Assembly: GCF_022229005.1 (NCBI RefSeq)
Contig: NZ_JAKKFD010000063.1
Span: forward strand, 1 to 52,182
Reading direction: 5' to 3'
DNA from: Micromonospora trifolii
GTDB lineage: Bacteria; Actinomycetota; Actinomycetes; Mycobacteriales; Micromonosporaceae
Length of the DNA stretch: 52,182 bases
Below the pieces are notes generated by a model, which ran no database searches, was not told the origin of the DNA, and saw only the letters and a program-made list of their open reading frames with translations. Below are positions 43,795 through 50,433 of this stretch, piece by piece (the first letter of the stretch is position 1; each line of letters starts with the position of its first letter). Made by a program: the position numbers and the translations under genes.

Positions 43795-43819
43795 GGGGCC
43801 TGGCGATTCGCCGGGCCCC
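43795..43819. terminator. serA terminator hairpin
   Basis: GGGGCCTGGCG (43795-43805) pairs with CGCCGGGCCCC (43809-43819) with one G-T wobble and an ATT loop, 19 nt after serA and ahead of the convergent hypothetical gene. CGTCATTTCC follows, a weak T-rich tail. Confidence 0.75.
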
Positions 43820-43850
43820 TCGTCATTTCCCGTCCGTTCCGCCGGTCAGG

Positions 43851-44207
43851 TCAGCCGGGCAGCCGCGCCGGCGGCGGGTAGACCGAGCCGTCCTGCGGGT
43901 CGAAGAGCATCAGCCCGTGCTCGCCGGCCAGCCGCTCGATGTCCAGTAGCACCTGGTCAGCGCAGGTCGGGTGCAGGTTCAGCTCGACGTGGTCGTGGGC
44001 CGCGTGCAGCGGCGCCACCGCCCACGGGCTGTTCGGGCCGGGGTGACGGTCCGGATAGGAGGCGGTGATCGCCCGGTAGAAGCTGACCACCCGCGGATCG
44101 GGGTAGCGGTCCACGTGCCGCCCCTGCCGGCAACCGTTGACCGCTGTCCGCACGTCCACGGGCGTCGCCCCGTCCTCCAGGGCCCACACGCTCAGATCGA
44201 AACTCAC
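43851..44207 (-). CDS. Small hypothetical protein (MSFDLSVW type)
   Basis: This 118-aa soluble protein is not assigned to a named family. It opens MSFDLSVWALEDGATP, has a central NSPWAVAPL and ends LMLFDPQDGSVYPPP, reminiscent of short bacterial proteins that begin MS(Y/F)DL and end DPQxxxVxxP, whose role is unknown. No membrane segment or signal is present. GTG 44207 fits the conserved N-terminus. It is monocistronic and convergent with serA. Confidence 0.65.
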   Translation of the reverse strand: MSFDLSVWALEDGATPVDVRTAVNGCRQGRHVDRYPDPRVVSFYRAITASYPDRHPGPNSPWAVAPLHAAHDHVELNLHPTCADQVLLDIERLAGEHGLMLFDPQDGSVYPPPARLPG

Positions 44208-44615
44208 GGCCGATAGCGTGCCATCCGCCGTTCACCATGTCGAAACTGCCTCGCCGCCGGTCACCACCGATTACCGCAGTCTCCGGTCACGACGGTCCGG
44301 TGTGGAGACTCTTGCGTCGAGTTGCGTCGATTCGCTAGCGTACGCACTGCGGTCACTGGCCGAGTTCGAGGCGCCGGCCCGTCTTCGGGTGGCGCGGTCG
44401 ACGTCCGGCCCGACCGGTCCGCACCCCTCGGTTGTGCGAGCCACGCGCACTCGTCGCTGACCGGCCCCCACTGTCGTTGCCGAGATCGTGGGGGCCGATC
44501 GCGGGCCCGACCGGCCGACAATCACCGGGTGGTTGGTTCACCGGCGGTAGGCGGCCGAGGTGCGAATCGGGCCGGAGCACCGCGGGGAGACGGGCTCGGT
44601 GCGGCGACGTTCCGC
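44208..44615. other. 408-bp spacer with helically phased repeats
   Basis: No supported gene. TTGCGTCGA occurs twice (44312-44320 and 44322-44330), exactly 10 bp apart. Downstream, TAGCGT at 44336-44341 lies 18 nt from TTGCGT (44312-44317), a promoter-like arrangement pointing into the antisense strand of the ApbE-like gene. The remainder is featureless GC-rich sequence. Confidence 0.35.
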
Positions 44616-45458
44616 TCAGCGACGGTGTGCGAAGAGCGCGCGATACTCGGAGTTTCCCCGGAACCACGCCAGGCCGGTGGGGCCGGCGGCATAGAGCGCC
44701 GTGGCGTAGGCGTCCGCGATCGTCAGGTCGGGGCCCACCACTGTGGCGGCGACGAGGTGGTCGGCCGGCTCGCCGGTGTGCGGGTCCACCACGTGCCCCT
44801 GCCGCCCGGTCACCCCGGAGGTGCCGACCGCGCCGGCGGTCATCTCCAGCACCATCGGCGCGCGCTCGGGAGCGGTCGGGTGGTGCACAGCCACCCGCCA
44901 GGGTCCGCCGTGCGGCGCGCGACCCCGGACGACGAGGTCAGCGCCGGCGAGCACGGCGTAGTCGTGGATGCCGGCGGCGCGCAGCCGCTCCGCGGCGCGT
45001 TCCACCGCCCAACCGCCGAGCAGGCCGCCCGGGTCGAAGCCGCCGGGCACCGCCCAGGCGTCGAACCACCCGTCGGTGGCCGCGCGCATCGCGGCGCAGC
45101 GGTCCACCAGATCGGCGAGCGGCGGGTACGACTCGGGGCTGATCTCGCCCCGACGCAGCCGGGAGACCAGGCTCTCCGGTCGGTTGGGGCCGTAGGTGAG
45201 GTCGATGGCGCGCAGCTCGGCGACGCTGTCCCGCAGTGCCTCGCTCACACCCCGGCGGCCGAGCCACTCGGGGGCGTTGAGCAGCAGGGTGTACTCGGCG
45301 GTCGCGGTGCGTACGCGGTGCTGCACCGCGATCCGGCCCTCGGTGGCCGTGGCCGGGTCGATCCGGTGCCGGCGACTGCCGAGTCGAAAGTCCGGCCGGC
45401 GGTTGCGGAACGCGGACGGGTCCGGCCAGCGGGTCCGTGGCTGCTCGTCGATGCGCAT
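44616..45458 (-). CDS. ApbE-like FAD:protein FMN transferase
   Basis: The 280-aa protein is related to ApbE, which attaches FMN covalently to Thr residues of flavoproteins. Matching stretches are DGWFDAWAVPGGFDPGG, GGWAVERAAERLRAAGI, GAVGTSGVTGRQGHVVDPHTG and TIADAYATALYAAG. The classical DxGGIAKGYAVD motif reads DPGGLLGGWAVE, so the conserved Lys is replaced by Gly, and no lipoprotein signal is present. Activity is therefore uncertain. No FMN-binding partner gene is adjacent. ATG 45458 is preferred because GAGGGGG lies 8 nt upstream; an ATG seven codons earlier has none. Confidence 0.75.
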   Translation of the reverse strand: MRIDEQPRTRWPDPSAFRNRRPDFRLGSRRHRIDPATATEGRIAVQHRVRTATAEYTLLLNAPEWLGRRGVSEALRDSVAELRAIDLTYGPNRPESLVSRLRRGEISPESYPPLADLVDRCAAMRAATDGWFDAWAVPGGFDPGGLLGGWAVERAAERLRAAGIHDYAVLAGADLVVRGRAPHGGPWRVAVHHPTAPERAPMVLEMTAGAVGTSGVTGRQGHVVDPHTGEPADHLVAATVVGPDLTIADAYATALYAAGPTGLAWFRGNSEYRALFAHRR

Positions 45459-45686
45459 CGCATCTGCCCCCTCGCGCATGGCGCCGCGTCATCGCGACCC
45501 CGTTGGTCAGCGAGCCCCCGCGACCCACTGACTACTACCGTAGGCAGCGGAGATGACCGCCCCATGAGTCCCAGCTGAGAGGGTGCTGTGCATTCGCGCA
45601 TCCCAAATCGTGGACGCGGCGTACCGGGAGGCGGGACGGCGACGTACCGTTGCCCGAACGGAACCGTTGAGCAGAGGAGTGCGGTC

Positions 45687-46718
45687 GTGGCGCGGATCGC
45701 GGTGGTGGCCGGAGACGGCATCGGGCCCGAGGTGGTCGCGCAGGCCCGCAAGGTCCTCGACGCGGTGCTGCCCGACGTGCAGGCCACCGAGTACGACCTC
45801 GGCGCCGCCCGCTGGCACCGTACCGGAGAGGTGCTGCCCGACTCGGTGCTGACCGAGCTGGCCGGGCACGACGCGATCCTGCTCGGCGCGGTCGGTGACC
45901 CGACGGTCCCGCCGGGTGTGCTGGAGCGGGGGCTGCTGCTCAAGCTCCGTTTCGCCTTCGACCAGTACGTCAACCTGCGCCCGTCCCGGCTCTGGCCCGG
46001 GGTCGCCGGCCCGCTGGGCAACGTGAAGCCGGGCGAGGTCGACCTCGTTGTGGTGCGCGAGGGCACCGAGGGGCTCTACGCCGGTGCCGGTGGCTCCCTG
46101 CACCGGGACACCCCGGCCGAGGTCGCCACCGAGGAGAGCCTGAACACCCGGCACGGCGTGGAGCGGGTGATCCGCGACGCGTTCGCCCGCGCCGGCCGCC
46201 GGGAGCGGCGCAAGGTCACCCTCGTGCACAAGACCAACGTGCTCACCCACGCCGGGTCGCTCTGGGCGCGTACGTTCGACGCGGTCGCCGCCGAGCACCC
46301 GGACATCGAGACCGAGTACCAGCACGTCGACGCGGCGGCCATGTTCCTGGTCACCCAGCCGCAGCGCTACGACGTGGTGGTCACCGACAACCTCTTCGGC
46401 GACATCCTCACCGACATCGCCGCGGCCGTCACCGGCGGCATCGGGCTGGCCGCCAGCGGCTGCATCAACCCCGAGGGGGCGTACCCCTCGATGTTCGAGC
46501 CGGTGCACGGCTCGGCGCCGGACATCGCCGGTCAGGGCATCGCCGACCCGGTCGCCGCGGTGCTCTCCGCCGCGTTGCTGCTGGAGCAGCTCGGGCACAG
46601 CGAGTCCGCCGCCCGGGTCAACGCGGCGGTCGCCGCCGAGCTGGCCAGCCGGGTTCCGGGTGTAACGCTGCGTACCGAAGAGGTCGGCGACCGGCTCGCC
46701 GCCCACGCCGTAGCCTGA
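45687..46718 (+). CDS. leuB: 3-isopropylmalate dehydrogenase
   Basis: The 343-aa NAD-dependent oxidative decarboxylase of leucine synthesis starts MARIAVVAGDGIGPEV. It carries LRPSRLWPGV, VVVREGTEGLYAG, HKTNVLTHAG, the metal-binding VVTDNLFGDILTDIAAAV and FEPVHGSAPDIAGQGIADP. LeuB enzymes can also act on the methylmalate intermediate of the citramalate route, which fits the nearby cimA. GTG 45687 has AGAGGAG upstream. The leuA and leuCD genes are not in this window. Confidence 0.96.
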   Translation: MARIAVVAGDGIGPEVVAQARKVLDAVLPDVQATEYDLGAARWHRTGEVLPDSVLTELAGHDAILLGAVGDPTVPPGVLERGLLLKLRFAFDQYVNLRPSRLWPGVAGPLGNVKPGEVDLVVVREGTEGLYAGAGGSLHRDTPAEVATEESLNTRHGVERVIRDAFARAGRRERRKVTLVHKTNVLTHAGSLWARTFDAVAAEHPDIETEYQHVDAAAMFLVTQPQRYDVVVTDNLFGDILTDIAAAVTGGIGLAASGCINPEGAYPSMFEPVHGSAPDIAGQGIADPVAAVLSAALLLEQLGHSESAARVNAAVAAELASRVPGVTLRTEEVGDRLAAHAVA

Positions 46719-46736
46719 CCCCCCGGCCCGAGTGGC

Positions 46737-46756
46737 GACCGGCCCTGAGGCCGGTC
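46737..46756 (+). terminator. leuB terminator hairpin
   Basis: GACCGGCC (46737-46744) and GGCCGGTC (46749-46756) form a perfect 8-bp stem with a CTGA loop, 18 nt after the leuB stop. Confidence 0.6.
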
Positions 46757-46822
46757 TGCCGTGGGCTGTCCGACCGGCGCTACCCGCTTAACGACCGTTC
46801 GGGGTAAGTTTCTGGCACAGCC

Positions 46823-46876
46823 ATGTCGGTGTGCGGTCCCGCATGCCGTTGTTCCGCAGGGAGGTCAGCGCGATGA
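46823..46876 (+). CDS. Possible Cys-rich 17-codon ORF overlapping the ilvE start
   Basis: ATG 46823 opens MSVCGPACRCSAGRSAR and its TGA overlaps the ilvE ATG by ATGA. TAAGTT at 46805-46810 would start transcription a few nt before this ATG. The frame competes with an in-frame extension of ilvE, so it may be chance; three cysteines in seven codons are notable. Confidence 0.25.
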   Translation: MSVCGPACRCSAGRSAR

Positions 46877-47970
46877 GCGGTGGTGACAAGCTCGACTTCG
46901 AGATCCGTCCGAATCTCGCGCCGGTATCCGCCGCCGATCGGGCCGCACTGCTGACCAACCCCGGGTTCGGGCGGGTCTTCACCGACCACATGGTCACGGT
47001 CCGCTACGCCGACGGCAAGGGCTGGTACGACGCCCGGGTGGAGGCGCGCGCCCCGATCCCGATGGACCCGGCCAGCGCGGTGCTGCACTACGCGCAGGAG
47101 ATCTTCGAAGGGCTCAAGGCGTACCGCACTGCCGACGGTGGCGTGACGATGTTCCGGCCGGACGCCAACGCGGCCCGCTTCGCCACCTCCGCGCAGCGGA
47201 TGGCGATGCCGGTGCTGCCACCGGAGGTGTTCGTCGACTCGCTGCACAAGCTCATCGAGATCGACCGGGAGTGGATCCCCACCGGCGAGGACGGCAGCCT
47301 CTACCTGCGGCCGTTCATGTTCGCCAGCGAGGTCTTCCTCGGCGTTCGCCCGGCCAACGAGTACCTCTACATGGTGATCGCCTCACCGGTCGGGGCGTAC
47401 TTCACCGGTGGCGTCAAGCCGGTCACCGTCTGGGTCTCTCCGGACTACACCCGGGCCGCGCCCGGTGGCACCGGCGCGGCCAAGTGCGGCGGCAACTACG
47501 CCGCGTCGCTGGCGGCCCAGGCCGAGGCCATCGAGGCCGGTTGTGACCAGGTCGTCTTCCTGGACGCGGTGGAGCGCCGGTTCGTCGACGAACTGGGCGG
47601 CATGAACGTCTTCTTCGTCTACGACGACGGCACTGTGGTCACTCCACCGTTGACCGGCACGATCCTGCCGGGCATCACCCGCGACGCCGTCCTCGCGCTG
47701 GCCGGCGCGGCCGGGCACCAGGTCGAGGAGCGGCCGGTCAGCTTCGCCGACTGGCAGGCCGACGCCGCCAGCGGACGCCTGAAGGAGGTGTTCGCCTGCG
47801 GCACCGCCGCGGTGGTCACCCCGATCGGTGGTGTCCGCTTCCCGGACGGCGAGTTCCTGATCGGTGGTGGCGAGCCCGGTCGGGTCACCATGGCCCTGCG
47901 TCAGCAGCTGGTCGACATCCAGCGGGGCAAGGCGGCCGACCCGCACGGCTGGGTGCAGCGGGTCTTCTGA
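46873..47970 (+). CDS. ilvE: Branched-chain amino-acid aminotransferase
   Basis: This 365-aa PLP enzyme catalyses the last step to valine, leucine and isoleucine. Key stretches are HYAQEIFEGLKAYR, LYLRPFMFASEVFLGV, the PLP lysine Lys204 in GTGAAKCGGNYAASL, LGGMNVFFV and ACGTAAVVTPIGGV. ATG 46873 is chosen over upstream in-frame starts because AGGGAGGT lies 8 nt before it and MSGGDKLDFEIRPN matches actinobacterial IlvE starts. It follows leuB but has its own 154-bp spacer with a terminator. Confidence 0.96.
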   Translation: MSGGDKLDFEIRPNLAPVSAADRAALLTNPGFGRVFTDHMVTVRYADGKGWYDARVEARAPIPMDPASAVLHYAQEIFEGLKAYRTADGGVTMFRPDANAARFATSAQRMAMPVLPPEVFVDSLHKLIEIDREWIPTGEDGSLYLRPFMFASEVFLGVRPANEYLYMVIASPVGAYFTGGVKPVTVWVSPDYTRAAPGGTGAAKCGGNYAASLAAQAEAIEAGCDQVVFLDAVERRFVDELGGMNVFFVYDDGTVVTPPLTGTILPGITRDAVLALAGAAGHQVEERPVSFADWQADAASGRLKEVFACGTAAVVTPIGGVRFPDGEFLIGGGEPGRVTMALRQQLVDIQRGKAADPHGWVQRVF

Positions 47971-47979
47971 TCTCCGTCG

Positions 47980-48015
47980 CTGCGCCGGCCCGTCCACCCG
48001 GACGGGCCGGCGCAG
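47980..48015. terminator. Bidirectional terminator after ilvE
   Basis: A perfect 15-bp stem (47980-47994 with 48001-48015) and a 6-nt loop lie 10 nt after ilvE and 7 nt before the end of the convergent phosphatase gene, so it can serve both. Confidence 0.85.
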
Positions 48016-48021
48016 TTGGCC

Positions 48022-48792
48022 CTACGCGTCGCTGGGCTGCGCCTTGGCGGGCTCGTCGAGCAGGTGGTCGCGGAGCGCGGCGAGCTGCTCGTCGGTCACC
48101 CCGGCGTGGCGCAGGTACGCCTCGACCGAGCCGTGACCCGCGCGCAGCTCGTCCAGGAAGATCTGCATCGCCTCGGCGGGTGAGCTAAGGAACGGCGCCG
48201 GCACGTCCACGCCCCCCGGGGTGACGGAGGCCAGCCAGGCGCTGTACCGGGCCGACGCCGCACTGCTCAACGCGTAGTCCGCTGTGATGTCCGCGTCGTC
48301 GATGCCAACCACGGCGAGGGCCAGCGCGCAGACGATGCCGGTGCGGTCCTTGCCGGCGACGCAGTGCACCACCACCGGGGCGTTGGCGGAGTCGGCGATC
48401 AGGCCGACCGCCTCGGCCAACCCGGCGGTGCCGGTCTGGGCCAGGTCGGCGTACCGGTCCGCGAGGTACCGGGCCAGGCTGGCGCCCTCCTCGTGCGGCG
48501 TACCCGCCCAGTCGGCGTGCTCCGGGTGGATGTGCCGGTAGGTCAGCCCCTGGTACTCCGGCACCCGGCCGTCGCGCTCCACCTCGGTGGGGCGGCGCAG
48601 GTCGATGACGGTGCGGATCCCGATCGCGGCGAACGCGTCGCGGTCCTGCTCGGTGAGGCGGTGCAGCGAGTCGGAGCGGTAGAGGCGTCCTCGGCGTACG
48701 GACCGGTCGTCGTGGCCGAGGTAGCCACCGACGTCGCGGAAGTTGAAGGTGGCGGGGAGCGAGAGCTGGGGGTTGTTCCCGGTGGCGTCCAC
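48022..48792 (-). CDS. Tyrosine-protein phosphatase (PtpB-like)
   Basis: The 256-aa protein is of the Y_phosphatase3 type. It starts with the FNFRDVGGY element of this family. The P-loop is HCVAGKDRTG with nucleophile Cys144 and Arg150. The extra Lys-Asp in the loop is typical of PtpB-like enzymes, which act on phosphotyrosine and sometimes phosphoinositides. No signal peptide is present. The reverse strand reads TACCGT-GTGAGC-GTG, so a transcript from that -10 box would begin at the second GTG (48792), here taken as the start; GTG 48798 is the alternative. A terminator separates it from the PRC-barrel gene upstream. Confidence 0.82.
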   Translation of the reverse strand: MDATGNNPQLSLPATFNFRDVGGYLGHDDRSVRRGRLYRSDSLHRLTEQDRDAFAAIGIRTVIDLRRPTEVERDGRVPEYQGLTYRHIHPEHADWAGTPHEEGASLARYLADRYADLAQTGTAGLAEAVGLIADSANAPVVVHCVAGKDRTGIVCALALAVVGIDDADITADYALSSAASARYSAWLASVTPGGVDVPAPFLSSPAEAMQIFLDELRAGHGSVEAYLRHAGVTDEQLAALRDHLLDEPAKAQPSDA

Positions 48793-48798
48793 GCTCAC

Positions 48799-48804
48799 AC
48801 GGTA
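48799..48804 (-). promoter_or_regulatory. -10 box for leaderless phosphatase mRNA
   Basis: TACCGT on the reverse strand ends 6 nt before GTG 48792 with no Shine-Dalgarno sequence. It overlaps the edge of the terminator of the preceding gene. Confidence 0.35.
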
Positions 48805-48805
48805 A

Positions 48806-48834
48806 CGGCCGGTGGGGCAGCGCCCCACCGGCCG
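48806..48834 (-). terminator. Terminator of the PRC-barrel gene
   Basis: A perfect 12-bp stem (48806-48817 with 48823-48834), loop CAGCG, begins 13 nt after the PRC-barrel stop on the reverse strand. Confidence 0.75.
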
Positions 48835-48847
48835 TCGGGTCGAACGG

Positions 48848-49306
48848 TCACCGTGCGGTGCCGGGCGGGAGCGCGCCGTACGTCTCGTCGTAGTAGCCAC
48901 CCAGCTGATCCCGGTAGCTCGGGTCGCTGTGGCTGGCCTCGTCGTACTCCGGGGCGGCCTTGATCTGGTCCCGGATCCGGTCGACGGAGACGATGCGCTG
49001 GTCGTGGTCGACCTGGTTGACGGTGCCGGCCGGCAACATCACCTTCTTGCCGAAGATCCAGGGCCCGGTGTCCACGACCAGGTAGCTGCCGCCCACCTCG
49101 TGACTGGCGCTGTCGATCTTGCCGATTCCACCGTCGTTGGCCTCGACCTTGTAGCCGACCAGGTCGGCGTCGGCCACGCCGGCCTGGTCCCGGTAGCGCC
49201 AGGGGTCGAACGTGCCGGCCGGCGCGCCGCCGGGCACCGTGCCCTGGTCGCCGCCGCGCAGCGGGTCCGGCCCGGCGTGGGTGGCGTGCGGATCGATCCT
49301 GTCCAT
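48848..49306 (-). CDS. PRC-barrel domain protein
   Basis: The 152-aa soluble protein has an N-terminal 45 residues of Gly/Pro/Asp-rich linker. A PRC-barrel follows: ADLVGYKVEANDGGIGKIDSASHEVGGSYLVVDTGPWIFGKKVMLPAG in parts, then NQVDHDQRIVSVDRIRDQIKAAPEYD. Such stand-alone actinobacterial proteins are of unknown function; the fold occurs in photosynthetic reaction centres and in RimM. ATG 49306 was chosen because CAGGAG lies 8 nt upstream; a GTG three codons earlier abuts that site. Confidence 0.8.
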   Translation of the reverse strand: MDRIDPHATHAGPDPLRGGDQGTVPGGAPAGTFDPWRYRDQAGVADADLVGYKVEANDGGIGKIDSASHEVGGSYLVVDTGPWIFGKKVMLPAGTVNQVDHDQRIVSVDRIRDQIKAAPEYDEASHSDPSYRDQLGGYYDETYGALPPGTAR

Positions 49307-49386
49307 GCCGTTCACTCCTGACTGTCACCGATCACTCATGTCTCCGCAGGAGCTACCCGGCCGCTGGGGACCGGAAACGGACAGGC

Positions 49387-49917
49387 TCAGGCCAGTGCGG
49401 CCTCGGCGTCCAGGGTGACCGCCGCGGCGTGCACCACGGCGGAGATCCGTAGGGCCTCGTGCAGTTGCTCCCGGGTGAAGCCGCTGCCACGCAGCTTCTT
49501 CTCGTGCAACTCCAGGCACACCCCGCAGCCGGCGATGGCCGACACAGCGAGGCACCAGAGCTCGAAGTCGCCCTTGTCCACCCCCGGCCTCGCGATGATC
49601 TGCATCCGCAGTCGGGCCGGCATCGAGGCGTACTGCTCGTCGCCGATCAGGTGCTTGGCCCGGTAGTAGATGTTGTTCATCGCCATGATCGCCGCGGCGC
49701 CCTTGGCCGCCTCGACACCCTCCGGCCCGAGGTGCCCGAGCGCCTCGGCCGCGATCTCCCGCAGCACCAGCGGGTTGCGGGCTGTCACCGCACAGGCCAG
49801 CGCGGTGCCCCAGGTCTGCACCGGGGTCAACGTTGAGGAACCGACGGTGGCGCCCAGGTTGAGCTTGATGTCCCTGGCGTACTCCGGCAGGGCCGCCGTG
49901 ATCGCGTCCAGGCCCAC
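49387..49917 (-). CDS. ahpD: Alkyl hydroperoxide reductase AhpD
   Basis: The 176-aa protein has the AhpD length (177 in M. tuberculosis). It has a thioredoxin-like CxxC active site in an all-helical fold: Cys131 and Cys134 in AGCGVCLELHEKKL, with the upstream Glu in FELWCLAVSAIAG. The N-terminus GLDAITAALPEYARDIKLNLG matches the family. AhpD normally reduces the peroxiredoxin AhpC, but here only a truncated ahpC lies 2 nt upstream, so its partner must be elsewhere or it acts alone as a hydroperoxidase (inference). No Shine-Dalgarno sequence of its own was seen; coupling to the preceding ORF is likely. Confidence 0.92.
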   Translation of the reverse strand: MGLDAITAALPEYARDIKLNLGATVGSSTLTPVQTWGTALACAVTARNPLVLREIAAEALGHLGPEGVEAAKGAAAIMAMNNIYYRAKHLIGDEQYASMPARLRMQIIARPGVDKGDFELWCLAVSAIAGCGVCLELHEKKLRGSGFTREQLHEALRISAVVHAAAVTLDAEAALA

Positions 49918-49919
49918 GG

Positions 49920-50117
49920 TCAGACGCCGGCGGCGGCGAGAGTCTCGTCGGCGATCTCCGCCGGGCTGATGGAGGTGAAGTCCATCGGCCCGACGAAGAC
50001 CACACACCACGTGCCCTCGTGGGACGTGTGGTTGATCGTCCTGGACGCGTTGTTGGCGCCCAGCGATACGCAGGCGGCGAGTCCGTGCTCAGGTAAGCGG
50101 TCACTGACGGTGAGCAC
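49920..50117 (-). pseudogene. ahpC: Truncated AhpC peroxiredoxin remnant, Cys replaced by Ser
   Basis: The 65-codon ORF resembles the first third of AhpC: MLTVSDRLPEHGLAACVSL, INHTSHEGTWCVVFVGPMDFTSISPAEIAD. In AhpC the last stretch reads DFTFVCPTEIA with the peroxidatic Cys; here that residue is Ser, and the remaining 120 or so residues are gone. It keeps a strong AAGGAGG ribosome site before GTG 50117 and ends 2 nt from ahpD, so it may survive as a translational leader for ahpD. Codon 8 is TTA (50096-50094), which is rare in these genomes and dependent on the bldA tRNA in streptomycetes. Confidence 0.75.
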
Positions 50118-50309
50118 AGGGCCTCCTTGCAGACGGCGCGGTGGCCATCATCGGATCCGTTTTCAGATGCTTCCGCATGGCAGTTTCCGCCGATGAGTGG
50201 CCTGGTGGCTTGTGAAGCCGATCACGAGCGGCGGTCCGGTGCGAACGAACCCTCCGTCACCATCCCGCTATGTGGATTGTTTCTCCCAAAACAGGGGAGG
50301 AGTGGCAGA

Positions 50310-50351
50310 GTGGCCATCGTGACCAGCACCTCCCTGATTATTGCGACCTAG
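50310..50351 (+). CDS. cimA leader peptide (MAIVTSTSLIIAT)
   Basis: This 13-codon ORF starts with GTG, has GGGGAGG 9 nt upstream, and stops at the first base of a hairpin. Eight of its residues are Ile, Val, Leu or Thr. The regulatory stretch is Leu-Ile-Ile, encoded CTG ATT ATT; ATT is a rare Ile codon in this genome. With the terminator at 50382-50411 it forms a classical leader-peptide attenuator for an isoleucine-pathway gene. Confidence 0.8.
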   Translation: MAIVTSTSLIIAT

Positions 50352-50411
50352 CGCGCCGGCTCTCCCCTCTGCCGAGCGCGCAGACCTCCCGCATCCGCGG
50401 GAGGTCTTTTT
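50351..50411 (+). terminator. cimA attenuator: pause hairpin plus intrinsic terminator
   Basis: The first hairpin pairs GCGCGCCGGC (50351-50360) with 50371-50381, one bulged A, loop 10 nt, starting at the leader stop. The second pairs 50382-50392 with 50397-50407 perfectly over 11 bp with an ATCC loop, and is followed by a run of T (50407-50411). The terminator lies 22 nt before the cimA ATG. A competing antiterminator fold was not worked out. Confidence 0.85.
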
Positions 50412-50433
50412 GTTGCTCCGAGAAAGGATCCTG

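Noticed and set aside
44322..45578. 418-codon plus-strand ORF across the ApbE-like gene
   Set aside because: Composition is typical of antisense frames in GC-rich DNA and no domain is seen; the reverse strand has a clear ApbE match.
45570..45660. CTGAGAGGGTGC upstream of leuB, resembling the start of a TPP riboswitch
   Set aside because: The CUGAGA element is present, but the second conserved block (ACC…GAUCUGG-type) and the closing stem are absent within 100 nt. Judged chance.
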